The notes: generated by a model from the letters alone, not told the origin. A stretch of DNA of 64,000 nt from Cunninghamia lanceolata (GCA_027924645.1 BSBN01000763.1:1302001-1366000), one strand, 5' to 3'. Shown: positions 20,214 through 31,157, counted from the stretch's first letter. A program made the numbers and translations.

Positions 20214-20494
20214 CACATGCGCAGAAACAGATGCGCAGCAAGAATTGGTAAATGCGCAGTAAGTCGTTGCATATGCGCCGCTCTGGTGAGGTATGTATGC
20301 GCAGTAACAGTGCGCAAATGCGCAGCAGAAAAGTATATGCGCAGCAGGTCAGCGTATATGCGCAGCAAGTCACTGTAAAAGCGCAGTAGAACAGTGTATA
20401 TGCGCAGCAGAAAGGTATAAAAGCGCCGCAAGTCGGTACAAAAGTGCAGCAAGTCGCTGTATATGCGCCGCAGAAATGGATATATGCGCAGTTC
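20214..20494 (-). repeat. Array B: about 15 anchors upstream of gag
   Basis: On the + strand the anchor reads ATATGCGC(A/C)G, the reverse complement of the array A anchor. GCGC starts lie at 20219, 20233, 20254, 20275, 20299, 20312, 20320, 20339, 20360, 20381, 20402, 20423, (20444 as GTGC), 20465 and 20486. Most steps are 21; the first part is irregular. It is in the sense direction of gag-pol. Confidence 0.85.
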
Positions 20495-21203
20495 TGGTAT
20501 TTTTTTGGCAAATTTTTGGGATTTTTCTCTGTTTTTGGTTTTTTTTTGGCTGGAATAGGTCTTCCTGATCTGATATTATGAATTAATTTAGCAAGAAAAC
20601 ACAGCAAGCACAAAGAGTATTTTGTAGTTTTCCATTGTTTTTGTAGTTTTTTGACTCTATTTTGGACAAAAGCAAGTACAAAATCCTAGGCGAGAAATGG
20701 ATTATAAGGGATTTGGGCCACTAAAACAAGAGGTTTGTAATTCGGGCAACCGTTCAAGTGGTTACACGTGCGGCGGCGCTACTCTCTGTTATGGAGTCTC
20801 CCAGCCTCACAGGGTTGCGCCTGAGAGGGTTTTGGGGGAGGTTGGCCGTCGGTGTAACATAACAGCACTCGTTGCAGGAGGTTTTCACCTCAAGCACAAT
20901 TTATTTTAAGTGGCTCGGTAGGGCTTGGCGTTAGCCTGTTACCACTCAGGGTCGTTCCCGCTTGGACAAGCGTGCATCCAAGGGCAGGCCCCTCCTAAAG
21001 GTTAAACAAGTAGAATGACAAGTCTGGCACTCTGATCACCCAGAAGAGGGGAGAGCATAAGCCTATTGTCATTCGCAAGCACAGAATACACTGATTAATC
21101 CACCCTAGTTAAAAAGATAAAAACTAAATGGGCTAAGCTAGTCAAACAAAACTTTGAAGTGATTTCGACAATATTGCAGTGGTTCAATTTTAAGTCCCAG
21201 AAA

Positions 21204-21430
21204 GCAGTTGTGAGTTCAATTTTAAATCCACGTTGCGCGAGATTGTTAACTTTGAAATTCAGGTCTCACGATATAGCAATGGTTCATTTTAACTCCAGAA
21301 TGCAGTTGTGAGTTCAATTTTAAGTCCACGTTGCACGAGATTGTTAACTTTGAAATTCATGTCTCACGATATAGCAATGGTTCATTTTAACTTCAAAATG
21401 CAGTTGTGAGTTCAATTTTAAGTCTTAGAT
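21204..21430. repeat. 98-bp tandem repeat, about 2.3 copies
   Basis: GCAGTTGTGAGTTCAATTTT starts at 21204, 21302 and 21400, giving a period of exactly 98. Copies differ at only a few bases, for example TTGCGCGAG against TTGCACGAG. Confidence 0.88.
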
Positions 21431-21684
21431 AGCAATAACTTGGAAGTTTGTTTGCAATGCAAGCATGAAATAAACCAGTTACTTCCTCCCTAATTAAGAC
21501 TAGATGAAGATTTGTAATGAACAACCATTTTACTCTTTCCCAAAAAATGAAATGTGAGCTTAGTTAGATGCGCCTACATGTAACTGAACCCGAGCCTAAC
21601 CTGCAAAACCGCTCCAGCAAACACCTACAAAAGGGTTAGCGTTAGCAAAATATTCTAGAAAAGTGCTAAAACCTGAGCCAGTTA

Positions 21685-22031
21685 CAAATGCGCAGCTTCA
21701 GTGATCAGATGCGCAGAAGTGATCAACAGAAGCGCAACATTAACGAATGCGCCGTAAAAATGAACAGATGCGCCGTTAAAATGAACAGATGCGTAGTTTT
21801 AACGTATGCGCAGCAACAGTCGTCATAAGCGCCGTAACAGACAACAGATGCGCTGTTTTAACATATGCGCAGCAATATTATATGAAAGCGCAGCTAAAAT
21901 CAACAAATGCGCAGTTTTAACAAAAGCGCAGCAACAGTCTATAAAAGCACAGTTACAGTCAACAAATGCGCAGTTTTACAGAAGCGCCGTAACAGTCTTC
22001 AAAAGCACCATAAAAATGAACAGATGCGCCG
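21685..22031 (-). repeat. Array C: 18 anchors with a 21-21-17 higher-order pattern
   Basis: GCGC-type cores (a few GCGT or GCAC) start at 21690, 21711, 21732, 21749, 21770, 21791, 21808, 21829, 21850, 21867, 21888, 21909, 21926, 21947, 21968, 21984, 22005 and 22026. Steps are 21,21,17 repeated, with a single 16. The higher-order period is 59 bp, which is not a multiple of three, so a coding explanation does not fit. Confidence 0.9.
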
Positions 22032-22114
22032 AAAGAACCTGTGCGTGACTCTACGGGACCTGTACGGAACCTGCCTTCAAAAAAGCTCAAAAATGGTAAA
22101 ATAAAGGGGCAACG

Positions 22115-22132
22115 GCCCCACGGTGGGCACCA
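22115..22132 (-). other. E3 primer binding site
   Basis: On the minus strand TGGTGCCCACCGTGGGGC begins four bases after the end of the 5' LTR. It starts TGG as required for pairing with a tRNA CCA end. I do not assign the tRNA. Confidence 0.7.
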
Positions 22133-22136
22133 AAAA

Positions 22137-23175
22137 TGTGAGGGTAAAATAGTGCATCAATCAAATGAATAACAGATGACCCAAACATCAACAGAATAGA
22201 GAAACAAAGAAGATTCAAATGAACACAGCAATGAACAAACACAGCAAACCTTTTCCGTTTCGAAACTTCTGTTGTTCGCCTATCACGAATCGTCCTTTCA
22301 AAGATGAGATGAGCCCTCAGAGAGTGCAATCTTTTAAAGCTGTTGGAGGAAGTCGATGGTGAATGGCTATGGTGTGATATGCAATGAAGGTGAGCTCCAA
22401 TGCAACAATGGTGATCTCAAGCTTGTAGATGACAAATGGGTGCCAAAGGCGCGCTGGTGATATTTCTGCAGAGTAACGATGTCAAAAGCCTGGATGATTA
22501 GAATGAAGGGATGAAGCTTCATTTATAGACTCGGAGGAATAAGAATCAATGGTTGAGAGAAGATATGAAGATCAACGGTTGAGGATGGTTGAGGAATGTG
22601 CAACCAGTGGAAATGTGACAAGTGTCCCAGCTCCATCATGAAAGGTGGGATGTGACAAAACTGATTGGAGAGTTAACTCCATTGACTGGTCTGTTAACAG
22701 AATTGATTGATCAGTTAGAAGAGTGGATTGTGGAACTGACTGGGTTGATTGAGGATTTGACTCAACTGACAGGTTAGTTAACAGATTTGATTGATTGGTT
22801 AACTGACCTTCGATTGGAGAAGAAATAGGCCCTGTGGGTGAGGGAAAATAAGATAATTAAATATTAAATATATTTAATTACATGTGCAACCTGATGAGGT
22901 GGACAAGGTGAGGTGGAAAGGTGAGGTGGAAAGGTGAGGTGGAATTTTGAATTTAGAACTTTAGGATAGAGGAAATAGGATTAATTAAATAATTTATGAT
23001 TATTTAATTGTGAAGGACAAATAGAAGAATTTTAATTAAATAAATTGAATTTATTTAATTATGGAACAGTGAATCGATTAAATAAATTTAGAATATTTAT
23101 TTAATTAATAGAAGAATGGAATAAATATTTAGAATATTTATTTAGGATGATTTGTGTCATTTTTAGGCGTATACA
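22137..23175 (-). repeat. E3 5' LTR
   Basis: It is 1039 bp, gap-free against 6459-7497 with six substitutions. In the element's direction it is followed by the primer site at 22132. Confidence 0.95.
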
Positions 23176-25599
23176 GAAACTACATTCAAGAATAATGAAG
23201 GTTTGTTTAAATGGTTTGGTCATACCATTTGGGTTAACCAATGCCCTGAGTACATTTATGAGTTTGATGTATGAGGTTATAAAATAATATTTGGGTAAGT
23301 TTGTGATTGATTACTTGGATGATATTTTGATTTTAATAAGACTGAGGAAGAACACCTAAGGAACATCAAAATAGTATTACAAAGTTTGATGGAAGAGAAG
23401 TTGATGATTAATGTAAAGAAGTTTAGTTTCATGAAGGAATTGACCATATAGTTGGGATTTGTGATATTTTTTGAAGGACTGAAGATGGATCCTAAGAAGG
23501 TGAGAGCAATTGTGGAATGGCCTATGCTAGAAAATTTTAGAGAAGTAAGATCCTTCCATGGTTTGGCAAGTTTATATAGGAATCTCATTAGAGATTTTAG
23601 TGGTATTTGTGCACCACTAACTAAGAAAATTAAGGGAGACAAGGAATTCAAGTGGATGTTAGGAGTAGATAGAAGTTTTGAGTTGCTAAAGAAGAAGGCG
23701 ATAGAACAACTAGTACTAGCATTACTAGATTTTAACAAGGCATTTCAAGTAGACTATGATGAAAGTATAAATACAATTGGAGTATTAATGAACCAAGAAG
23801 GAAGACCAGTAGCATATTTCAATGAGAAGTTGAATGATGCAAGGATAAGATATTCAGTCTATGACCAAATGTTCTATGTCATAATTCAAGCATTGAAGAA
23901 GTGGAGACAATACTTGTTTCAAATGAGTTTGTGTTGTACAGTAATCATCAAACACTACAATATTTGAATAACCAAGGTAATTTGAACTAGAGACACATTA
24001 GATGGGTCAAATTTATGCAAAGTTATAGTTTTGTGCTAAAAGATAGGAGTGGAAAGTAAAAAAAGGTTGTTGATGTGTTGAGTAGGAGACATAATTTTTT
24101 GATAGAAATGTGAGTAGAAGAAGTTGAATTTGAAGAGATAAATTTTTTTTATGAAACTAATCCTAATTTGTGAAAGCATGAAATACATATAATGAACTAG
24201 TAAGCATAGATAGAAGTAAATGTTTAGATTACTTGATTCAAAATGAGATGTTTAAGGGTAGTCAATTATTTATTCCAAGGAGTTCAATGAGAAAATTTGA
24301 TTAAGGATAAGTATTGTAGTAGTTTAGTAGGACAATTTAGAATAGACAAGACAATTGCATTATTGAGTGAGAACTATTTTTGGCTACAAATGTACAAGGA
24401 TGTTAGGAAATTTTTTCACGGGTGTAGGACTTGTCAAGTTGCAAAATGGAGAAGTCAAAATGGTGGTTTGTATCAACCATTACTAATATCAGAGAGACCT
24501 TGGGAATACGTAAGTATGGATTTTGTATTAGGATTTCCAAAAACATAGAGAGGGTATGACTCAATATTTGTAGTTGTGGATACATTTTCTAAGATGACAC
24601 ATTTCACTTCATGAAATAAGAGTAATGATGTGATACATACATCTAATGTATTTTTCAAGTAAGTTGTGAGGTTGCATGGTTTTCCAAGGAGTATAGTTTT
24701 AGATTAGGACACAAAGTTTGTTGGATACTTTTGGAATACATTATGGAAGAAGAAGAAGATAGACTTAAAATTCAGTTTAACATACCACCCACAAACTAAT
24801 GGACAAATAGAGTTTGTAAAAAGGAGTTTAGTTAACTTGTTGAGATGTCTAGTTGGAGAAAAGATAGGAAATTATGACATGATTCTACTAGAAGTAGAGT
24901 TTTCATACAATAATTTAGTAAACTAGAGTATAGGAAAATTACCATTTGAAGTTGCATATGTCAATTATCTATGAAATGTATTAAAGTTAAGAGATATCAA
25001 TAATGAAGAGAAAAGGAGCACAAAAGTAGAAGAATTTGTAGAACATATGAAGGGAGTGCATGTAAAAGTAAAGATTCACTTAGAAAATGTGAATGATAAG
25101 TTTAAACAAAAGGATGATGAGAAAATAAGGCATAGGGAGTTTGTGATTGGAGAATAAGTGATGGTGTATCTCAAGAAGAAAAGATTTCTAGTTGGAACAT
25201 ATAATAAGCTAAAGATGGTGAAGTTTGGTCCTTGCAGAATTGTCAAGAAATCTCATTTATAAAATGTATATGAATTAGAGTTATAGAAATGAATAGGAAA
25301 ATCTCTAATACTCAATGTGGTAAATTCAAATTAGTATCATGAAGGGGAGTTTGAGGATAGTAATGCAAAAGAACAATGGAAAAGTTAGATGCTACCATAG
25401 CAAAAGGAGGTGTGAGGAGATTTTGGATAGTAAGGTTGGAAGAAGCACCAAAAATAGGTAGTATGAGGAGTATTTGGTGAAATGGAGAGGAAGGCTTGAG
25501 GAAGATTCAAGTTGGATTTATAAGGCTAGAGTAGACCATATTAGTTTCCCTTTAACCACTAGAAAGTGAGGGACTCACTTTTCATCATCCTCAAGTGTC
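23176..25599 (+). pseudogene. E2 pol remainder: RT, RNase H, integrase, chromodomain
   Basis: It continues the RT broken at 6458. The RT catalytic box reads YLDD at about 23310. The frame is then legible in pieces: FFEGLKMDPKKVRAIVEWP, FHGLASLYRNLI and FQVDYDESINTIG with VAYFNEKL (RT thumb and RNase H, 23452-23967). The integrase zinc finger and core follow (ENYFWLQMYKDV, CRTCQVAK, SMDFVLGFPKT, 24297-24548; the TFHPQTNG-like region near 24780). The chromodomain (EYLVKWRGRLEEDSSWIYKA) is near 25462-25530. Many stops and frameshifts are present. E7 aligns along its whole length. Confidence 0.88.
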
Positions 25600-25740
25600 T
25601 GATGTAGGAGCATCCTAAGGTGTAAGAGAAATTTTCAATTAATCAAAAATATTTTATTTTACTTTGTTTGTTTGTTTGCAAGCTTTTAGTTGACAGTACA
25701 TCACTAAAGTTCCTACTACATTTCAGTGTGGTTGCATATT
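25600..25740 (+). repeat. E2 3' LTR, truncated
   Basis: TGATGTAGGAGCATCCTAAG matches the start of the E7 LTR (TGATGCAAGAGCATCCCTGG), including AAGAGAAAT and ATCAAAAATATTT. I can follow the similarity for only about 140 bases; an E7-type LTR would be about 850 bp. Confidence 0.6.
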
Positions 25741-26379
25741 TCATCTCACAGCTAGGGATATATATTATACTATGATCCTCCAATGTCATATTTATTTTTT
25801 ATAAGTTTCTAAGGATCACACATGCATAACTTGATTCCTAAACCTTACCAAGCTTTACAGGCTTACAATCATTTTCACTATTCATGGCTTGTGACAACTT
25901 CCCAATGTTTGTAGCAATAAAGTAATACACATTGGTCCCTAGAGTGCTTACGGCATACATTGCATTGAGATCACTCATCTCATCTTCCCTACATTCCTTT
26001 GAAGATCTATCTACAAGGTTGACCAACTACACATTAGATTTGGCATTGATTTTGGCACCAACTTGTGGCCAATGAAGATCACTCTTAAAGATATTAGTTG
26101 ATACATATAAACATCCTTGAAGAACATTAGAAATACGTGAAGAAAGTAGAAGATATCTCAACATGAAGTTGTATTGTAAAATCATTCAAATGTTGGGATT
26201 TTTGTTCACTTATAATCAAATGGTTGAGGCCTAACATTTTGGAGGCCCATTATGGCAAATTGTAATGCTATTGTGACTACAAATAAATAAAGGATATATA
26301 ATTAATATACTATTTGATTAGATTGTTGCATGTTATTTTTTGGCTGCATGTTTGGATAATCCTTTATTATACACTCTAT
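25741..26379. other. Unassigned stretch with one small minus-strand ORF
   Basis: Between the fading E2 LTR and the E4 RT I recognise no element. A 62-codon open frame lies at 26026-25838 on the minus strand (MVNLVDRSSKECREDEMSDL...). The family is not recognised, no flanking gene parts were seen and it may be chance. Confidence 0.4.
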
Positions 26380-26815
26380 CCATGACTACATTATATTACC
26401 TTCATTTGATCAAGTCTTGAAAATTATGAATGGTTCACAAATGATGTTTTTATTAGATGAATATTTAAGGTACAACCAAGTCATGGTGAACTATGAGGAT
26501 TGAATCAAGACAAATTTCATAATGAAGTGGGGTACATTTGCATATAGGAGGATGTCATTTGATATAATCAATGTAGGATCTACATTTGAATGTGCCATGG
26601 ACATAGCATTCAAATATCTTATTGGAAAATGCACTACTATTTATATGGATGACTTGACCATGTTTTCCAAGTAAAGAAGTGATCACATATTAGATTTGAG
26701 AAAGGTATTGTAGTGATGTAGAGAGCATGGAATTTTCTTGAATCTAAAGAAGTGTATATTTGGAGTATTAAAGGTAAGCTACTTGGCCATATCATTTTGG
26801 AAGGTATATATCCAT
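26380..26815 (+). pseudogene. E4 gypsy reverse transcriptase, N-terminal part
   Basis: Degenerate gypsy RT: FDQVLKIMNGSQMMFLLDEY, then NFIMKWGTFAYRRMSFDIIN and FECAMDIAFKYLIGK with the catalytic YMDD (about 26646). Then FLNLKKCIFGVLKVSYL leads to the point of insertion at TCCAT. The reading continues at 42456. Stops occur near 26500 and 26672. The clade differs from E2 and E7: its RT resembles gypsy elements with WGTFAY and AMD(I)AF rather than the chromovirus IPFGLTNAP form. Confidence 0.8.
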
Positions 26816-27125
26816 CGTAATTAAATAACTTGCACAAGAAACGAATTTAATAGGAAATATGTTGCAAATACTTGAGAATAATTGAGAATAATAAGCCAAT
26901 TTTAGGCAGTAAACCTCCAAAAATCTTCAACTAGAACAAAATTCACAATATGATGCTAATAAACTAACCACTACCTCCTATATACCATACCTATGCCATG
27001 GATACTATACAAGCTAACTTAACTAACTATATAAGACTAAATAAAGGATCATATGACTTAATTAAGGGTTCTACTAGCCACAACTATACATATCCCCATA
27101 CACACTAAAGGTTAAGGGAATATCA
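26816..27125 (-). repeat. E5 3' LTR
   Basis: It aligns to 42153-42455 through TTAAATAACTTGCACA and CACACTAAAGGTTAA. The outer end starts CG where TG is expected, one transition. A pyrimidine run (GTTCCTTCC) just inside is the likely polypurine tract of the minus strand. Confidence 0.8.
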
Positions 27126-29394
27126 TGTTCCTTCCATTAAAGCCAACATTATCCTTAATGTTGACAATCCTTTGATGCTTTTGCAATAATTCTTTATCTA
27201 CCCATGCCATCTTCATTGTCCAAATTGTTCCAATTGATTAGATACTTTATAATCATCCTCATTTGTATCATCTTAGTGCATGTTTGAAGGATTCCCTCAA
27301 GTTTCACAATGGTTATGCTCTCCTTATCAAGCTTTGAAAACTCTACATGGGTAGAAATTGTACATTGATTAGGTTTCTACTTCATTTTGTTTTATGCTAT
27401 TGCCTTATTCTTCATGAGACTAGAGAGTATCTCTTATTAGTGTCAAATGTGTTCTTCCACAAATATAACCTTTTGGTGTACCTTTAAGGGAAAGGTGATG
27501 GATGGTGGAAGATTCTCTGGTAGTTGAATTGCTTGATTATGCTCTCTTTTGGGAGGAAAACTTTTGGCATGTCCCCCAAAACTATAATTTCTTGTGGATC
27601 TAGTGATGTAGGAATATTTTATTATTGCACTTTCAATGACATTAATTGAGAAACACCCCTATTTACTCCCTTGTTAAACATATTTTGCATTTAGTGTGAG
27701 CTTACTATCTATGGACACTTTGCAAGAAACTATCTTAGCTCAAATTCCCTACCCTCTAAGTGAAAATGCATGAATAGATCCTAGAAATTCATCTCAATTA
27801 TTCATAAGGTAGTGAGCCATTAGACTCCCAAAATAATGTCTGCTCTAGCCATGGGGATGGAAAACATAGGATAATCTAGCATGTAGTAGCCCATGGTGAG
27901 TTTAATATTGTGGCATTTCCCTAAACAACTGACTATACCTCCATTTGTAATCATAACCTAAAATTTTAGGGTAAGGTAGACAAAACAATTGAACCGTGTC
28001 ACCAACTTATGGCTGATGAGGTTATGAGTACTCTCTGAGTTAATCAATACTATCACCTTATATCTTGTTTAAGGAAACCCCTTAACTTGAGGGTTTATGG
28101 AGTGCCAATACTTGATAGTGCATGGAAACATATAGTTGGTTGGACATCTTCTGAGTCTTCCACAACCACCACTTTCTTCTTCATCCTTTTCTTCATCATT
28201 GGTTTCTCCAATGTAGAATAACTTCTTCTCAACACATTTATGTCCTCTACTATATTTTCTATCATAATTGAAACATAACCCTTTGGTTGTTTTTCTTCAA
28301 TTTGTTGAGGGGTTGATCTCATAGGTTAAAGGAATAATGGTGTATAGATCTACCAATATTTGTAGGGAATTCTTCCCTTCAGTTAGCTAAAACCTTTTCC
28401 TCTACTTGCCTTGCCAAAATTATTTATTGAGAGATAAAAATTGGATTGAACATTCATACCTCATATTTGATGTGGTCCTTTAGATGTCCTAGATATACTT
28501 TGTTTAAATTTTCCTTTGTAACATGATCTACTCTATAAAAGACAAGGTCTAGAATTGATGAGGATAGTCCTTGACTATACTTGCTTGCTTTAATTTTATG
28601 ATTTGGCTAAATTAGCTATCCATAAGATTATTTCCTTAGTGTTTCATGAGTTCCTCTTAGAAAACAATCCATTTGACAACACATCCCTTCTATTTCTTCT
28701 CATCACATAGCCAATGATACCAAATGAATCGATCTAGTTCCAAATATAATGATGGCATTGCCACCTTTTGTTGACATGGAATGTGATGAAGATTAAAGAA
28801 CTACTCCATTTGGAATATCCAATTGGTTAGATCCTTTCCATCAAACTTGTACATATCCATCTTCGGCATGATGTGCCCAGAATTGGCTATTATTCTATTG
28901 AGGATAGTCCTTGACTATACTTGCTTGCTTTAATTTTATGATTTGGCTAAATTAGCTATCCATAAGATTATTTCCCTAGTGTTTCATGAGTTCCTCTTAG
29001 AAAACAATCCATTTGACAACACATCCCTTCTATTTCTTCTCATCACATAGCCAATGATACCAAATGAATCGATCTAGTTCTAAATATAATGATGGCATTG
29101 CCACCTTTTGTTGACATGGAATGTGATGAAGATTAAAGAACTACTCCATTTGGAATATCCAATTGGTTAGATCCTTTCCATCAAACTTGTACATATCCAT
29201 CTTCGGCATGATGTGCCCAGAATTGGCCATTATTATATTTGGGTGATAGTCCTACTTTAGATTTGAGTCAAACCTAAAAGAACCATGTCCCTTACAAGAC
29301 ACATTTTCTTCCCAAGTCTTGTGGTGTGAATCTATTTACTAGAAATATCTAGAACCCTTAAGAGGATCTATTCAGTCAAATATTACCTCAAGAT
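27126..29394 (-). pseudogene. E5 gag and protease remnants plus pol C-terminal trace
   Basis: Read on the minus strand from 29394 down: a second gag start region MANSGHIMPKMDMYKFDGKD (about 29235), then LTNWIFQMEQFF and the gag core, duplicated by a 340-bp tandem repeat. A degenerate knuckle (CFNYDRKYSRGHKC) is near 28270. Protease-like pieces are near 28080-27800 and can be followed to VQWL-type sequence. A stretch near 27550-27350 loosely resembles the start of gypsy RT. A pol C-terminal piece (KYLINWNNLDNEDGMG, near 27250-27200) recalls a chromodomain-type end. Many stops are present; the clade call is tentative. Confidence 0.7.
28561..29240. repeat. 340-bp tandem duplication inside E5 gag
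   Basis: Units 28561-28900 and 28901-29240 are almost identical. I see only about four or five differences, for example TTTCCTTAG against TTTCCCTAG and GTTCCAAAT against GTTCTAAAT. Confidence 0.93.
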
Positions 29395-30174
29395 TGTTAG
29401 GAAAGGTGTCTCAACTTTGCAATTACAAAAAAGTGTGATTTTTTAGTTATAAAAAAACAAAAACTCAATTTCTAGGCTATAGGGTTAGTTTTTGGCCAAA
29501 ATAAAATTTTGGGGTGGTTTGCACTACCATTGATGGTGCCCAGTGCGTAGATCTCTTCAAAATCTTTATATTTTATTAAAAATAGGCCCAATCAGCTCAC
29601 CGAATAAAAAGTTATGGCCTCTGGAAGTTGGGCTTCCCATATTGGAAAAGGTAAAAACATGTTGGACACATAAAAGATTTGTAATGGGGAGTTACACATG
29701 TTGATGCATGTTTTGACACATCATAAGGCATCTTTGATTGGAGATGATGAAACCCTAAGAATTTGGGCACCACTTTTAGGTGGTTTTAGCTCATGGGTTT
29801 GTAATTACCATTTGATAGTTCCATGCATTGTATCTCTTATATATTAGGTGCTTGAGATGGAGGTTGTGTGTGAGAGTCTTATAGATTTTTAGTTTCCTTC
29901 AGATCTTTGGTTGGTGATACTCCTGTGAAAGCTTGCTCTACAAGTATATTGTAATCTTGTTGATTTTAGAATAATATATTGGGAAACTTTTGGAGTGTGG
30001 GGTTTTTCTTCTGAAAGGGTTTTCCCCACGTAAATCACTATTTTGTGGGATGATTGCTATTTATGTTTATTTCTACAAAATTTCTATAATTATTATAAAT
30101 ATCTAATAAGTTTTGCATAACCCTCCTCTCAATATTAGTGTAGGAAGTTGTTTTGCTACATTAGCCTCCTTAAA
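29395..30174 (+). repeat. E6 5' LTR
   Basis: It aligns to 40825-41589 throughout, for example CTAGGCTATAGGGTT, GACACATCATAAGGCAT and AAGTATATTGTAATCTTG. The expected terminal CA reads AA here. Confidence 0.88.
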
Positions 30175-30176
30175 AA

Positions 30177-30187
30177 TGGTATTAGAG
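30177..30187 (+). other. E6 primer binding site
   Basis: TGGTATTAGAG lies two bases after the LTR and is one base off the initiator-Met site TGGTATCAGAG. The change is C to T. Confidence 0.8.
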
Positions 30188-30297
30188 TTTTATCACCTTT
30201 GGTTTCAGTTGTGGGTTGTTGGTTTCTTGAACTAATCTAGTTTTGAGTGGGAGCTTGTGTAGAAGATAATTTGTGATCTTGTTGTAGGAATTTTCAG

Positions 30298-30306
30298 ATG
30301 GTGAGC
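30298..30306 (+). pseudogene. E6 gag start codon, cut off by E7
   Basis: ATGGTGAGC holds the first three codons of gag. E7 follows at once, and its target duplication TGAGC reappears at 36768-36772. The coding sequence then continues ACATCAGGG at 36773. Confidence 0.85.
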
Positions 30307-31155
30307 TGATGCAAGAGCATCCCTGGTTCAAGAGAAATCTTGCATCAACCAAAAATATTTGCATTTCAGTTTGTTTGTAGTTCAGTTTGTTTCTTTTTCA
30401 TTTTCTAGTTTAGTTCAGGCAGTTCAGTCAGAAGTAGTTTCTACTCTTTAGTCTGATATTCTATCATAGTTACATTTAAGACCCTATAAAGCTGGACTTA
30501 ACATCTACATTAATTCATCTACATCATATCCAGAATTTAGAGCATTTGGATTAGTTAACAGAAATATATCACTATTTGAAGATTGATTGTTTCTCATAAC
30601 AGAGCATGCTGATAATCATAGACAATCATCTGAAGGAGAAACTTGTGAAAGCATTTCCCAATCTTTGGAGCCTAATGACACATCATTCAATGATCTTTGG
30701 TACATGGCCAACCTTCTTTGAAGATCTTCACTTCATTTCATTCATTTTCTGGAAGTGTTCTATGCATTTAGGTCTGACCTATCTGTGCACACATTACAAC
30801 TCTTCATTGGAGTTTGTGATCTTCCTTGGTCGATGCGGAGGAATCTATTGGTCTGGAGATGATATATATTGATGTAATAGATCCCTAGGTAGTAGTTCAT
30901 AACCTAGTGTTAGCTGATAGTTTAGATTTTGTGTGAAGGAGCTTTAAAGCTTTATCTTGCACATGTATGTAATCAGGCATGTGAGCTCGAATTGTAAGCT
31001 CACATGTTGCCAACCAATCTATATTTGAATTCTATGATATATTGAATGGCTAAATCTACATTTGGTTTATATCTTGAGTTGTTTTCCATTGTGTTTACTC
31101 TTGCTACATGGTCTAGACAATTCATTCTGTGAACCCTCCTATCATGATTGCACCA
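30307..31155 (+). repeat. E7 5' LTR
   Basis: It is 849 bp and aligns to 35921-36767 with many substitutions. It ends ATTGCACCA just before the primer site. Confidence 0.9.
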
Positions 31156-31157
31156 AG

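Larger units (their letters stand above)
19731..22136 (-). other. E3 5' leader
   Basis: This is a 2.4-kb stretch between the 5' LTR and the gag ATG with no convincing coding frame. It holds arrays B and C, a 98-bp tandem repeat and the primer site. GC-rich sequence at 20760-20860 separates the arrays. The open frames seen over the arrays probably reflect a low stop density in GC-rich repeats. Confidence 0.7.
6459..23175 (-). mobile_element. E3: 16.7-kb Tat-lineage Ty3/gypsy element with antisense gene
   Basis: Two 1039-bp LTRs begin TGTGAGGG and end GTATACA on the + strand, flanked by GAAAC on both sides. The order on the minus strand is 5' LTR, primer site, 2.4-kb leader with repeat arrays, gag-pol, a 2.1-kb spacer, an antisense plant-mobile-domain gene, polypurine tract and 3' LTR. 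The extra RNase H, the CX2HX4HX4C gag knuckle and the large size place it in the Tat/Ogre group. Antisense extra ORFs are known in that group. I count six LTR differences (about 0.6%), making it the youngest element here. The gag-pol has two stops and a dead integrase residue, so this copy is probably not autonomous. Confidence 0.95.
6240..25740 (+). mobile_element. E2: Ty3/gypsy chromovirus, split by E1 and E3
   Basis: RT sequence at 6240-6458 stops mid-domain at GAAAC and continues at 23176 after the 16.7-kb element E3, so both parts belong to one copy. RT, RNase H, integrase and a chromodomain (EYLVKWRGRLEEDSSW, about 25465) follow in order. A partial LTR starts at 25600. The parts left of the E1 insertion are outside the window. 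E7 is a second, fuller member of the same or a sister family and serves as an internal reference. Confidence 0.88.

Noticed and set aside
19999..20613. 204-codon minus-strand frame over array B with repeated CAYT/CGAF-like heptads
   Set aside because: The frame is open because 21-bp GC-rich repeats lack stops in several frames. Steps of 8, 13, 14, 19 and 24 bp inside the array break any heptad, and no known protein resembles it.
20697..20909. 70-codon + strand frame in the E3 leader
   Set aside because: No recognisable domain. It lies in GC-rich leader sequence and has no supporting context.
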